Below, one piece after another: positions 27,683 to 36,717 of a stretch of DNA of 64,000 bases. Numbering within the stretch: the stretch's first letter is position 1; each line of letters starts with the position of its first letter. Source of the DNA: Flavobacterium sp. CG_23.5. GTDB lineage: Bacteria; Bacteroidota; Bacteroidia; Flavobacteriales; Flavobacteriaceae. The stretch spans positions 3,003,001-3,067,000 of the forward strand of contig NZ_JAGGNA010000001.1 in assembly GCF_017875765.1 (NCBI RefSeq), written 5' to 3'. The position numbers and the translations under genes were made by a program. Below the pieces are notes generated by a model. The model had not been told where the DNA came from. It made no database searches and saw nothing but the letters and a program-made list of their open reading frames with translations.

Positions 27683-27721
27683 TTATAATCGCACTTACAA
27701 ATTGTTTTTTTTAGCAAAAAA

Positions 27722-27780
27722 TTGACCGCGAGTTCGCTAATTAAAAAAGAAAAAATTTAATTAGAGAATTCGCGGTTTAA
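27722..27780. repeat. Long imperfect inverted repeat
   Basis: The left arm TGACCGCGAGTTCGCTAATT (from 27723) is complementary, with about three mismatches, to the right arm AATTAGAGAATTCGCGGTTT (27759-27778). The centre is an A-rich loop. It may be a bidirectional terminator or a REP-like element. Confidence 0.7.
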
Positions 27781-27846
27781 ATTTTCTTACCTATTTCTAA
27801 TCTTTATTCCCGACCTACTTTTACACTGTTTTTATAGTATTAATCT

Positions 27847-27880
27847 AAAACCTTAGCTCTTATGGTTTAAGGTTTTTTAA
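27847..27880 (+). terminator. Terminator-like hairpin
   Basis: AAAACCTTA (27847-27855) pairs with TAAGGTTTT (27868-27876), followed by TT. It lies about 165 bp after the HEXXH gene. Confidence 0.55.
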
Positions 27881-28241
27881 GTTCAATTTAAATATAAGAA
27901 AATTCATGTAATTTAGTTATAAACATGTATTTCATCGATTTTTATAGCTTTTTAACGTATTTAGTACTCTTGTCAAGCTTTCTTTTGTTGTAACTTTATC
28001 AAAAAAAAGAGCCTATTTGTAAATTTTACCCAAATTTTTTTTTATTCCTAAGAATTTGCTGATTAATTAATTCAGCTTCTGTTAATCAATTAACAATCAG
28101 ATATCTGAAATGTATAATAATTTGCAACCTTGGAATCCAAAAAAAAGCAAAGTGTTCTGTAAAATTCAGATTCATTTTTTACGCAGGTAAAATTACAGTG
28201 GAGCATAAAAGTATTTTTAAATTAATTAAATCCACCTGTTT

Positions 28242-30077
28242 ATGAGCACAAAAATACTAAATCGATTATTCCTGTTTATTTTCGGGTTTCTAGTTCAAAA
28301 TTTTGCAAATGCACAAATGTTTGTTAGTCCAAACACTAACGTTTTTGTTAACAATGAAGTGGTGTATGTGAAGCAGGACTTAGAATTAAATGCGGCAAGT
28401 AGTAATTTTTACTTAAGAAAAGATGCGCAATTGCTTCAAGGAACTACAGTTGCCGGAGCCAATAAAGGCTTAGGGAATTTATCCGTTTTTCAAGAAGGAT
28501 CAACTAATAATTTTCAATATAATTACTGGTGTTCTCCTGTTGGAGGAAATATAGCTACTGCGGGAAATGCTACTTTTGGTATAACGCAATTAAAAGATGT
28601 CGCTGATTTAACGACTAGTAATGCCCCAAGTATTTTGGCATCGAACAATTATAACGGCACAGCAAGTCCTTTGGCAATTGCTCCTTATTGGATAAATAAA
28701 CTCACTCCTTTAAATGGGAATTATAACTGGATTCAAGTGGGTTCAACGGCTACTTTGAATGCTGGCGAAGGTTTTACCATGAAGGGAACATCAGGAACTA
28801 ATGCCATAACAGTAAATGGGGTTCAAAATAACCCAGGAAGCAAACAACGATATGATTTTAGAGGAAAGCCAAATGACGGTACAATTTCTATTCCTGTCGC
28901 AACGGCACAGTTCACTTTAACTGGAAATCCATATCCATCAGCAATTGACTTGTCAGCATTTTTGACCGATGCGACGAATTGTACCGGTATTGCTTATTTC
29001 TGGGAACAGGATAAAACAGTAAATTCACATTATATAGCAGACTATAAAGGAGGTTATGGAACATTTTCACCTGTAAGTAGATTAGGAAGCGGCATTTATG
29101 TTGCGGCAACTTTTTACTCTTACGATGGATCTGGGAACGAAATAATTTCAACTGGAATGGGGGCTAATTATGAAAGACGCTTTTGTCCTGTCGGTCAAGG
29201 TTTTATGATAGACGGCGCCGCTAATGGAACAGTTGATATGAAAAATAGTTATAGAGTTTTTGTTAAAGAAGGTGCTGCAAATTATTCGCAGTTTGAAAAA
29301 ATTGCAAATAGCACTAAAACTAATGACAGTAATGGAAAATTGGCTGCTGTTCAGTCTGTTTCGGGTTTTGATTATAGTACGGTAACAATAACTCCAACGC
29401 CGCAAATTAGGTTTAATACCTTATTAAATAATCAAGGAGTGCGTCAATTAGCGTTGGCTTTTATTCCGGAAGCGACAGACGGGGTGGATCATGCCATGGA
29501 TGCACTGTCTTCGGGTGATGATTCGAGTGCCGATGTCTATTTTGTTTTGGACGATTCAGAATATATCATTAATGCATTAAAATTTGATATTGATAAAAGC
29601 ATTCCTATTGGTTTTAAAAATGCCCAAGAAGCTAATTACAAAATTACTGTCAAAGAGATTTTAAATTTTAATGCTGCGAATAATGTTTACTTACACGATA
29701 AAACGGCTGATTTATATTATGACATTAAAAATAGTTTTCACGAGATGACCTTGCCTGCCGGAGTCAATAATAAACAATATGAAATTACCTTTAAGACTAA
29801 AACTACTTTAGGGCTTAATACGGAAGCCACTCAAAATTTTGTCGTGTACCAAAACAATGCTACTAAAAGTTTAACAATTAATAATGCGTTATTGATGGAT
29901 CTTGATGCGTGTAGTTTGTATGATGTGGCTGGGAAAATAATTTTTAGTAAGAAGGATTTGGGCGTCAATTCCACTTATAAATTTTCTACATCAGGACTAA
30001 GTGACGGTATTTATATCGTTAAACTATCCACAAAGGATAAAATAGAAGTGGGTAAAAAAATTATCATTAAAAATTAA
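28242..30077 (+). CDS. Type IX-secreted protein with C-terminal sorting domain
   Basis: The 611-residue protein has a Sec signal (FLFIFGFLVQNFANAQ, cleavage at about 25) and a C-terminal T9SS sorting domain of about 80 residues with YDVAGKIIFSKKDLG and the end GIYIVKLSTKDKIEVGKKII. The middle part resembles the last third of the giant adhesins: NYWCSPVGGN, GEGFTMKG, FRGKPNDGTI, LTGNPYPSAIDLSAF and PVGQGFMIDG all recur there (for example LVGNPYPSALDADKF in the 15183 protein). So it is a stripped-down version of the same conserved surface module without the adhesive N-terminal domains. It is predicted to be secreted and surface-attached; the ligand is unknown. Its terminator overlaps the next gene's promoter. 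Confidence 0.9.
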   Translation: MSTKILNRLFLFIFGFLVQNFANAQMFVSPNTNVFVNNEVVYVKQDLELNAASSNFYLRKDAQLLQGTTVAGANKGLGNLSVFQEGSTNNFQYNYWCSPVGGNIATAGNATFGITQLKDVADLTTSNAPSILASNNYNGTASPLAIAPYWINKLTPLNGNYNWIQVGSTATLNAGEGFTMKGTSGTNAITVNGVQNNPGSKQRYDFRGKPNDGTISIPVATAQFTLTGNPYPSAIDLSAFLTDATNCTGIAYFWEQDKTVNSHYIADYKGGYGTFSPVSRLGSGIYVAATFYSYDGSGNEIISTGMGANYERRFCPVGQGFMIDGAANGTVDMKNSYRVFVKEGAANYSQFEKIANSTKTNDSNGKLAAVQSVSGFDYSTVTITPTPQIRFNTLLNNQGVRQLALAFIPEATDGVDHAMDALSSGDDSSADVYFVLDDSEYIINALKFDIDKSIPIGFKNAQEANYKITVKEILNFNAANNVYLHDKTADLYYDIKNSFHEMTLPAGVNNKQYEITFKTKTTLGLNTEATQNFVVYQNNATKSLTINNALLMDLDACSLYDVAGKIIFSKKDLGVNSTYKFSTSGLSDGIYIVKLSTKDKIEVGKKIIIKN

Positions 30078-30103
30078 AATTGTAGGAAAGAGCAAAAAAA
30101 TAG

Positions 30104-30134
30104 AAGTGCAATATGTTAAGATTGCACTTTTTTT
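30104..30134 (+). terminator. Terminator of the 28242 gene
   Basis: AAGTGCAA (30104-30111) pairs with TTGCACTT (30122-30129), followed by a T-run to 30134. The right arm contains the TTG used as the -33 element of the next gene. Confidence 0.85.
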
Positions 30135-30154
30135 ATATATAAATTTTATCTTTG
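30122..30154 (+). promoter_or_regulatory. Promoter of the PLP-enzyme gene, overlapping a terminator
   Basis: -33 TTG at 30122-30124, 22-nt spacer, and -7 TATCTTTG at 30147-30154. The transcript would start near 30160. Confidence 0.65.
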
Positions 30155-30171
30155 CAGAAAACATACTTGGT

Positions 30172-31068
30172 TTGAATCAACAAATAGCATTAGAATTTCC
30201 AAACTCTATTTCACTGCATATCAAAAGGGAAGATTTGATTCATCCTTTCGTTTCTGGAAATAAGTTTAGAAAGCTAAAGTATAATTTGCTTCAAGCAAAA
30301 GCGGAGCATCAGGAAATTTTGCTAACTTTTGGAGGTGCGTTTTCCAATCATATTGCGGCAGTAGCTTTTGCAGGGAAAGAAAAAGGATTCAAAACTATTG
30401 GTATTATTCGAGGGGATGAACTGAAGGACAAAATTTCGGAAAATCCAACCTTGACATTTGCTCAAAGCTGCGGAATGCAATTCGAATTTGTTAGCAGAGA
30501 ATCCTATCGGTTAAAAAACGAAATTCCATTTTTGGAAAATTTAAAACAAAAATTTGGTGATTTTTACCTTATTCCAGAAGGAGGAACCAATGCATTGGCC
30601 ATCAAAGGCTGTGAGGAAATATTAAATGAAAAAGATGCCGAATTTGATTATATCTGCTGTTCAATTGGAACAGGTGGAACTATATCGGGAATAATTAATA
30701 GTGTTTTGCCACACCAAAAAGTTTTAGGATTTCCAGCATTAAAAGGGGATTTTTTAACAGATGAAATTCGTAATATTGTAATAAATAATAATTGGGAATT
30801 GCTGACGGATTATCATTTTGGAGGCTATGGGAAAGTAAATAGTGAGTTAATCGCATTTATCAACCAGTTTTTCAAAGAAAATAACATTCCTTTGGATCCT
30901 ATTTATACTGGAAAGATGGTTTTTGGCGTTATAGATTTAATACACCGGAACTATTTTCCAACTCAATCAAAAATTTTACTCATTCATACTGGTGGAATTC
31001 AAGGAATTCAAGGGATGAATATGAAACTAAGAAATAAACAATTACCAACAATCGACATCAATGTTTAA
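30172..31068 (+). CDS. 1-aminocyclopropane-1-carboxylate deaminase/D-cysteine desulfhydrase family PLP enzyme
   Basis: It is a fold type II PLP enzyme of the ACC deaminase/D-cysteine desulfhydrase group. The PLP lysine lies in HPFVSGNKFRKLKYNLL. Other family motifs are LTFGGAFSNHIAA, IPEGGTNALAIKG, CCSIGTGGTISGI and ILLIHTGGIQGIQG. D-cysteine desulfhydrase activity is likelier than ACC deamination in this phylum, but the sequence alone does not decide. The open frame runs back to a GTG at 30106, but that codon lies inside the preceding terminator and upstream of the -7 box, so I prefer the in-frame TTG at 30172 (MNQQIALEFPNSISLHIKRE), giving 298 residues. It overlaps the next gene by 8 bp. 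Confidence 0.85.
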   Translation: MNQQIALEFPNSISLHIKREDLIHPFVSGNKFRKLKYNLLQAKAEHQEILLTFGGAFSNHIAAVAFAGKEKGFKTIGIIRGDELKDKISENPTLTFAQSCGMQFEFVSRESYRLKNEIPFLENLKQKFGDFYLIPEGGTNALAIKGCEEILNEKDAEFDYICCSIGTGGTISGIINSVLPHQKVLGFPALKGDFLTDEIRNIVINNNWELLTDYHFGGYGKVNSELIAFINQFFKENNIPLDPIYTGKMVFGVIDLIHRNYFPTQSKILLIHTGGIQGIQGMNMKLRNKQLPTIDINV

Positions 31069-32017
31069 AAAAATTATACTCATTCTCATCCTAATAACTT
31101 TAGTAGGCTGTAACGCAGCTAAACCAGTTGTTATCACTACTAAAAAAATGCCTTTGAATCAAAAGAAGGTGATTGTTCATACTACTAAAGTAACAAAAGT
31201 AACAAAAGCGCCTATTGCGACAAAAACAATAGCAGCAAAAGCAATAGTTACAAAGACAGCTTTAAAAAAGCCTGTTGTAGAAAATCAGCCAGAACAAGAA
31301 TATCCTAATCAAATAACGGAAGTAATAGTTTCAACTTCGCAAACGGTAGTTAGTAGTGATGTGGTAGTTAATTATGTCGCTCAATTCAAAAATGTAGCGA
31401 TGGATAACATGAGAATTTATGGCATTCCGGCTAGTATTGTTTTGGCGCAGGGAATTTTGGAATCAGGAGCTGGAAGGGGTGATTTGGCTGTAAATGCTAA
31501 TAATCATTTTGGAATAAAATGCCATGAAGATTGGAGAGGCGATACCATAAGACATGATGATGATTCAGATCAGGAATGCTTCAGAAAGTATGATAATGTA
31601 TCGGAATCTTTCAAAGATCACGCCTTGTTTTTAACCAGTAGAGGGAGATATTCTAATTTGTTTGCCTTGTCAAAAGGAGATTACAAAGGATGGGCAAGAG
31701 GATTAAGAACAGCAGGCTATGCAACAGATCCTAAATATCCTAATAAATTGATTTCCTATATCGAGCGTTACAATTTACAACAATATGACAGTGAAGTGTT
31801 AGGAATCGAATATAAAGCAATTGAAAAGCAATTAACAGCCAAAATTCCTATGGAGGCGATAAAGAATACAAGTCGGGAAGTAACTTCATATCAGGTTCAA
31901 AAAGGCGATACGCTTTATTCTATTTCCAAAAAATTTAACTTAGTACTTGAGGAACTAAAACACAAAAACAATCTTAGGGACAATTCCGTTTCAGTCGGGC
32001 AACAACTGAAAATCTAA
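31061..32017 (+). CDS. Glucosaminidase-LysM lipoprotein
   Basis: The 318-residue protein has a lipoprotein signal ([15 protein letters not shown], Cys17), a Lys/Thr/Val/Ala-rich linker (about 20-85), a glucosaminidase domain (about 105-240) and a C-terminal LysM domain (about 274-318, [18 protein letters not shown]). The catalytic glutamate is probably E134 in [29 protein letters not shown] is another family signature. It should cleave the glycan strands of peptidoglycan while tethered to a membrane. It overlaps the upstream gene by 8 bp and is followed 22 bp later by hemL, suggesting one transcript. Confidence 0.95.
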   Translation: MFKKIILILILITLVGCNAAKPVVITTKKMPLNQKKVIVHTTKVTKVTKAPIATKTIAAKAIVTKTALKKPVVENQPEQEYPNQITEVIVSTSQTVVSSDVVVNYVAQFKNVAMDNMRIYGIPASIVLAQGILESGAGRGDLAVNANNHFGIKCHEDWRGDTIRHDDDSDQECFRKYDNVSESFKDHALFLTSRGRYSNLFALSKGDYKGWARGLRTAGYATDPKYPNKLISYIERYNLQQYDSEVLGIEYKAIEKQLTAKIPMEAIKNTSREVTSYQVQKGDTLYSISKKFNLVLEELKHKNNLRDNSVSVGQQLKI

Positions 32018-32039
32018 AATTATAAATTTAAAATTTAAA

Positions 32040-33326
32040 ATGTTATATACAAGAAGTAGTCAGCTTTTTGCTGAAGCAGAAAAAGTAATTCCTGGAGGTG
32101 TAAATTCGCCCGTAAGAGCCTTTAAAGCAGTGGGTGGAACCCCAATTTTTGTCAAAAGTGCCAAAGGTGCTTATTTGTATGATGAAGATGGAAATCGCTT
32201 AATTGATTACATTAATTCATGGGGGCCAATGATTTTAGGCCATGCTTATGAACCGGTTGTACAAGCCGTAATTGAAAAAGCAAAATTAGGAACATCTTTT
32301 GGAATGCCTACAGAATTAGAAACGCAAATTGCAGCCTTAGCCGTTTCTATGGTTCCAAATATTGATAAGATAAGATTCGTAAATTCTGGGACTGAAGCTT
32401 GTATGAGCGCCGTAAGACTGGCTCGCGGATTTACCAAAAAAGATAAAATAATTAAATTTGCAGGTTGCTATCACGGCCATTCTGATTCTTTCCTGATTCA
32501 GGCGGGAAGTGGTGCAATTACTTTCGGGTCACCAAACAGTCCTGGAGTTACTGCTGGTACCGCAAAGGATACGTTATTAGCAAAATACAATGATTTAGAA
32601 AATGTTGCCACATTAATTGAAGCTAATAAAAACGAGATTGCCGCGATTATCGTTGAACCTGTTGCAGGGAATATGGGTTGTATTCCGCCTAATAGAGGTT
32701 TTTTAGAAGGCTTACGCCAATTGTGTACAGACAATGATATTCTATTAATTTTTGATGAAGTAATGACGGGATTCAGACTCGCAAGAGGAGGAGTTCAGGA
32801 ATTGCTGAATGTGAATGCCGATATGGTGTGCTTCGGGAAAGTAATAGGAGGAGGATTGCCGGTAGGAGCATTTGCTGCCCGCGCAGAAATTATGAATTAT
32901 CTGGCTCCATTAGGACCGGTTTATCAAGCGGGAACATTGTCAGGAAATCCATTAGCAATGGCTGCGGGACTGGCAATGTTACAAGCGTTAGATGCTGATC
33001 GAGCAATTTTTAAAAGATTAGAAGAAAAAACTGCTTATTTGGCCGCAGGAATCGACAAAGTATTGAAAGCGAACAACGTTGTTTTTACAATCAATAGGAT
33101 TGGATCTATGATTTCAGTTCATTTTGACGAGGCTCCGGTAGTTGATTTTCAAACGGCTGCGAAAGGAGATAATGAAACCTTCAAAAAATTCTTCCATGGT
33201 TTATTGCAAGAAGGGATTTATATCGCCCCATCGGCTTATGAGACTTGGTTTATTACTGATGCATTATCTTATGAAGATTTAGATTTTACCATTCAAGCAG
33301 TAGACAAAGTTTCCAAAACATTTTAA
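32040..33326 (+). CDS. hemL: Glutamate-1-semialdehyde 2,1-aminomutase
   Basis: HemL makes 5-aminolevulinate from glutamate-1-semialdehyde in the C5 route of haem synthesis. The 428-residue length is normal. It has the start [20 protein letters not shown], the class III aminotransferase motifs [26 protein letters not shown] and [13 protein letters not shown], and the PLP lysine K267 in [29 protein letters not shown] follows as expected. It is 22 bp downstream of the glucosaminidase gene, with a strong terminator after it. Haem supply is relevant to the truncated haemoglobin also present in the window, though the genes are not linked. Confidence 0.98.
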   Translation: MLYTRSSQLFAEAEKVIPGGVNSPVRAFKAVGGTPIFVKSAKGAYLYDEDGNRLIDYINSWGPMILGHAYEPVVQAVIEKAKLGTSFGMPTELETQIAALAVSMVPNIDKIRFVNSGTEACMSAVRLARGFTKKDKIIKFAGCYHGHSDSFLIQAGSGAITFGSPNSPGVTAGTAKDTLLAKYNDLENVATLIEANKNEIAAIIVEPVAGNMGCIPPNRGFLEGLRQLCTDNDILLIFDEVMTGFRLARGGVQELLNVNADMVCFGKVIGGGLPVGAFAARAEIMNYLAPLGPVYQAGTLSGNPLAMAAGLAMLQALDADRAIFKRLEEKTAYLAAGIDKVLKANNVVFTINRIGSMISVHFDEAPVVDFQTAAKGDNETFKKFFHGLLQEGIYIAPSAYETWFITDALSYEDLDFTIQAVDKVSKTF

Positions 33327-33330
33327 ACGA

Positions 33331-33360
33331 AAAAAAGACCCAAATTTGGGTCTTTTTTTA
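33331..33360. terminator. Bidirectional terminator between hemL and the Spy-like gene
   Basis: AAAAAAGACCCAAA pairs with TTTGGGTCTTTTTT as a perfect palindrome lying between two converging genes. Confidence 0.9.
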
Positions 33361-33392
33361 TGAAATAAGATGAAATATTTCAAGTAAATGGA

Positions 33393-33863
33393 TTATTTTT
33401 TGTCCTCCATATTTGCTGGTTTCCCGTTTTTATGGCGCATCATTCTGTTTTTCATTCCGTGATGTCTTTTCCCTTTCATGTCTTCCCATTTTTTAAATTG
33501 TTCTTGATTAAGAATTTTTTTCATTCTTTCTTTCATAACAATTTGTTCATCTAACATCTTGTTTTTTCTTGCAAACAGTTCATCAGAAGTGAGTTTTTTA
33601 CCAGCCTCTTTATTGGCTTTCATTTCCATCATTCTTGCTTCTCTTTTGGCACTATTCTCAGCAATGATTTTACCCATTTCTTTTTGTTGTGAAGCATTTA
33701 AATCCAACTCCAATGTCATTTTTTTTAACATCAGTTGATTTCGCTGTTCTGGAGTAAATTTTTCCATTTCAGCTCTATCATGTCTTTTACCTGTTTCTTT
33801 TTTGTCTTGAGCAAAGCTTGTCATTCCAACAATTAACAATGCAGCAATAATTAATCTTTTCAT
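33393..33863 (-). CDS. Spy/CpxP-like periplasmic helical protein
   Basis: The 156-residue protein has a Sec signal (LIIAALLIVGMTSFAQ) and a highly charged helical mature part. It contains LTxxQ-type elements (LDLNASQQKEMGKI at about 53-66, and ILNQEQFKKWEDMKGK at about 117-132) like the Spy/CpxP fold, and a His/Met/Lys-rich tail (GKRHHGMKNRMMRHKNG) that could bind metal. Spy-like proteins are periplasmic chaperones or metal-stress proteins; this specific function is inferred from motif and composition only. Confidence 0.75.
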   Translation of the reverse strand: MKRLIIAALLIVGMTSFAQDKKETGKRHDRAEMEKFTPEQRNQLMLKKMTLELDLNASQQKEMGKIIAENSAKREARMMEMKANKEAGKKLTSDELFARKNKMLDEQIVMKERMKKILNQEQFKKWEDMKGKRHHGMKNRMMRHKNGKPANMEDKK

Positions 33864-34082
33864 TTTTATTGTTTTTAAATTATACTAATAAGACGAGGAT
33901 AGTTAAGTAAGGTTTAATTGTTAACAAAAGTTTATAGTTTCTATTCTTGAAGAATTCCCATTGACTAGTCTCATAAAACAGTGTGGTTTTCAATGAAGTA
34001 AATAGTACTTCATGATATTTATCAGTTTTTAAACTGTTTTGTTTATCGAATTTTGTGCTTTGTTTAATAAATCATCAAACGC

Positions 34083-35894
34083 ATGAAAACAACTAAACCG
34101 TTACATACTTTCCATATACCAGTGATGGGACTTGCTTACACCATAGACAGTCCAATTCGCGTGGCAAAATATGGTATATCCTCTGTGATTTCGATTATAG
34201 ACGATGATCTTATCGAAAAAATGAATGCTTTTTACAGCGAAAAATTTAGTCTTCCGTATCAGGAGATTTCTCAAAAAATGCACGATTATAGGGCAGAGCG
34301 TATTACGTCGTATCTAAATTTGGTTGACAAAATCGTAAAAGATAAATTCGAGAATTTCAAGAATGAACTGGCTGAAAGTAAATTGGCATTAGAGAATTAT
34401 ATCGCCATGTTACCGAACAAATCCGAGATCAAAAAAGGACTTCAGCATCTAATGGATGACGGAATTACTTTTAAGGAAAATATCAAGAATTATCTTGAAA
34501 AAAACTTGATTGTAGGTGAGATTGATGTCAATATCATGACCAAGGTCGATAAGGATAATTTCATTAAGGACGAACAATTACCAGTAGCTTTCAATGATGC
34601 TCATGCTTCACTTCGTGGTTTTGCTAATAGCACGTTGACTTCTTCGGTGGTGCTTTCAGCAGGTATGAATCCTAGACTGTACAGTTATTTTGAGAACTTC
34701 GATGTCTTTTTTCCAGACAACACCAATACTTTGAAGAAGAAAATTATTCTAAAAGTGAGTGATTTCCGTTCGGCGATGATACAAGGGAATTTTTTGGCCA
34801 AAAAAGGACTTTGGGTTTCTGAATACCGAATCGAATCCGGATTGAATTGTGGTGGACATGCTTTTGCTACTGAGGGATTTTTGTTAGGTCCAATTTTGGA
34901 AGAGTTCAAGAATAAAAAAGAGCAATTGATTCAGTCGGCACATGATTTAATGGTGAAGGCGCTGGCGCAAAAGGGAATGCACGTTCCTGAAAATCCATTG
35001 GAATTAAAAATTACCGTTCAGGGTGGCGTGGGTACAGCCGAAGAGCACGACTTTTTATTGGATTATTATCATGTGGATTCTGTGGGTTGGGGTTCTCCAT
35101 TTTTATTGGTTCCCGAAGCTACTTCTGTTGATCAAGCCACAAGGGAATTATTGGCAAAAGCCAAAGAAGAAGATTTGTATTTGAGTCATATTTCTCCTTT
35201 GGGAATTCCATTTAACACCTTAAGAGGAACAACGAATGAGCATTTAAAACTAAAACGTATTCATGATAATAATGCGGGAAGTTCTTGTCCTAAAAAGTTT
35301 TTGGCGTTAAGCAAAGAATATGGGGCTAAAGGAATTTGTTCTGCTTCCAAAAAATTTCAGGATTTAAAATTGGAGGAGTTGGACACCAAGAAAGATACTT
35401 TGACTGCCGAAATGTTTGAAAATGCAAAAAATAAAATCACCGAAAAATCGTGTCTTTGTGTTGGTTTAGCCAATGCTTCCTATCTGGAAAATGAGATCAA
35501 GATTAAAGGACAGGCGCAAGGTGTAGTCATTTGTCCGGGACCTAACATGGCTTATTTTGACCATGAAGTTTCACTTTCTAAAATGGTGCAGCATATTTAT
35601 GGAAACACTTCGGTATTGAATGTTAAAAACCGTCCGAATATGTTTGTGAAAGAATTGAAAATGTATGTGGATTATTTGAAAAATGAAATCGCAACTGTTT
35701 CTGCCGAAATAACTGCCCCGCAAATTAAAAAATGGAATTCCTTTAAAAATAATTTGATAGAAGGAATTGGGTACTATCAATCCTTATTTTCTTCTTCATT
35801 TTCTTCTCAAACCAATGTTAATAGTATTCATTTGCTAGACTTTTATAAAGAGGAATTGTTTGGAATAAAAATTCCTGAACTGGAATTGGTTTAA
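34083..35894 (+). CDS. Unrecognised 603-residue protein, divergent FMN-type TIM barrel with cysteine-rich C-terminal part
   Basis: I do not recognise a named family. Segments fall in the order seen in nitronate monooxygenase/FabK-type FMN barrels: HIPVMGLAYTIDSPIRVAKYG at 11-31 (substrate-entry strand), VSEYRIESGLNCGGHAF at 245-261 (compare the family's QGxEAGGH), then ITVQGGVGTAEE at 310-321 and VDSVGWGSPFLLVPEA at 331-346 (compare AAGGI and ADGVQxGTRFL). C256 replaces a residue near the glycine pair. The helical region 44-140 and the part after about 395 are extra. Five more cysteines lie at 402, 419, 457, 459 and 484 (SSCPKKF, GICSAS, SCLCVG, ICPGPN), a possible iron-sulphur site. Monocistronic, with its own terminator. 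The FMN-barrel assignment is inference. Confidence 0.6.
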   Translation: MKTTKPLHTFHIPVMGLAYTIDSPIRVAKYGISSVISIIDDDLIEKMNAFYSEKFSLPYQEISQKMHDYRAERITSYLNLVDKIVKDKFENFKNELAESKLALENYIAMLPNKSEIKKGLQHLMDDGITFKENIKNYLEKNLIVGEIDVNIMTKVDKDNFIKDEQLPVAFNDAHASLRGFANSTLTSSVVLSAGMNPRLYSYFENFDVFFPDNTNTLKKKIILKVSDFRSAMIQGNFLAKKGLWVSEYRIESGLNCGGHAFATEGFLLGPILEEFKNKKEQLIQSAHDLMVKALAQKGMHVPENPLELKITVQGGVGTAEEHDFLLDYYHVDSVGWGSPFLLVPEATSVDQATRELLAKAKEEDLYLSHISPLGIPFNTLRGTTNEHLKLKRIHDNNAGSSCPKKFLALSKEYGAKGICSASKKFQDLKLEELDTKKDTLTAEMFENAKNKITEKSCLCVGLANASYLENEIKIKGQAQGVVICPGPNMAYFDHEVSLSKMVQHIYGNTSVLNVKNRPNMFVKELKMYVDYLKNEIATVSAEITAPQIKKWNSFKNNLIEGIGYYQSLFSSSFSSQTNVNSIHLLDFYKEELFGIKIPELELV

Positions 35895-35897
35895 ATA

Positions 35898-35931
35898 GAA
35901 ATCGGCTTGAAATTATTCAAGCCGATTTTTT
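35898..35931. terminator. Bidirectional terminator between two converging genes
   Basis: AAATCGGCTTGAA pairs with TTCAAGCCGATTT around a short loop, followed by T residues. Confidence 0.9.
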
Positions 35932-35985
35932 ATTTCCTAATAATGAATTAATGTTTTTATTATTTATCCTTTCGCAAAAGTAATC

Positions 35986-36507
35986 TTAGAAATGCAATGC
36001 AAACCCAATATTAAATTGTAAACTGTTGTCGTAATATTGTTTATGTGTAGCCATATTATAGCGAATTCCAGGTTCAATACTTACATTTTTTCCTAAAAAT
36101 AAGGCGTAACCTACTTGAGCACCAACATATGTTGGATTAGCATCTGCATTACCAAAACCTACACCGTTATACGAAAGCTCAACAGGAATCATACTTTTAA
36201 AATAATATTTGGCTCCAATTTTATAAGCAATAGGTTCATTTTCTCCTGCTATACCATTATCACCATAACCTAATCCTAATTTAAGCGCCAGATTGTTTTT
36301 GATGAAATAACCGCCCTCGACTCCAATGTTGTAAGCAGTAACACCGTCAGAAGAAGTTAGGTACAATGAGGTAGAACCTACATTTTTACCAAATCCAGTA
36401 TTTACTTCTACGAGCCATTTCCCTTTTGAAACTTGGCCTTCTTTTGCTTGACCATTTGCAAATCCAAATGCAAATAACGCAAGTGCAGCTAAAATAATTT
36501 TCTTCAT
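35986..36507 (-). CDS. Small outer membrane beta-barrel protein
   Basis: The 173-residue protein has a Sec signal (IILAALALFAFGFANGQA) and a mature part of alternating hydrophobic strands (WLVEVNTGFGKN, YNIGVEGGYFI, LALKLGLGYG, YKIGAKYYFKS, VGAQVGYALFLG, SIEPGIRYNMA), ending with aromatic FNIGFALHF as expected for outer-membrane insertion. Porin-family 8-stranded barrel is likely. A minus-strand -7 box TATTTTTG is at 36534-36541. No partner gene in the neighbourhood explains its role. Confidence 0.85.
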   Translation of the reverse strand: MKKIILAALALFAFGFANGQAKEGQVSKGKWLVEVNTGFGKNVGSTSLYLTSSDGVTAYNIGVEGGYFIKNNLALKLGLGYGDNGIAGENEPIAYKIGAKYYFKSMIPVELSYNGVGFGNADANPTYVGAQVGYALFLGKNVSIEPGIRYNMATHKQYYDNSLQFNIGFALHF

Positions 36508-36662
36508 ATTTATTTGTTTGTTTTTTGTTCAAACAAAAATAGAATTAAAACTTATTTAAATAAGAAATTTATGACATATTTAACTAAAAGTAAATTTTTA
36601 AAAAATCATACTATCAACTTGGTATCGTAATATAGACATATTGCAATATGAAGTATTTTCAT

Positions 36663-36698
36663 AAAAAAAGGAGCTCCAATTTGAAGCTCCTTTTTTTT
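36663..36698 (-). terminator. Terminator of lysS
   Basis: AGGAGCT pairs with AGCTCCT around a short loop, with A-run and T-run on either side. On the minus strand it follows the lysS stop by about 20 bp. Confidence 0.85.
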
Positions 36699-36717
36699 AT
36701 ATATTTCTCGAATAAAC

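Larger units (their letters stand above)
27683..28241. other. Intergenic region with two hairpins
   Basis: About 560 bp between two plus-strand genes. It contains the long imperfect inverted repeat at 27722-27780 and a terminator-like hairpin at 27847-27880. The remaining 350 bp form an AT-rich leader for the T9SS gene with no recognisable gene. Confidence 0.5.
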
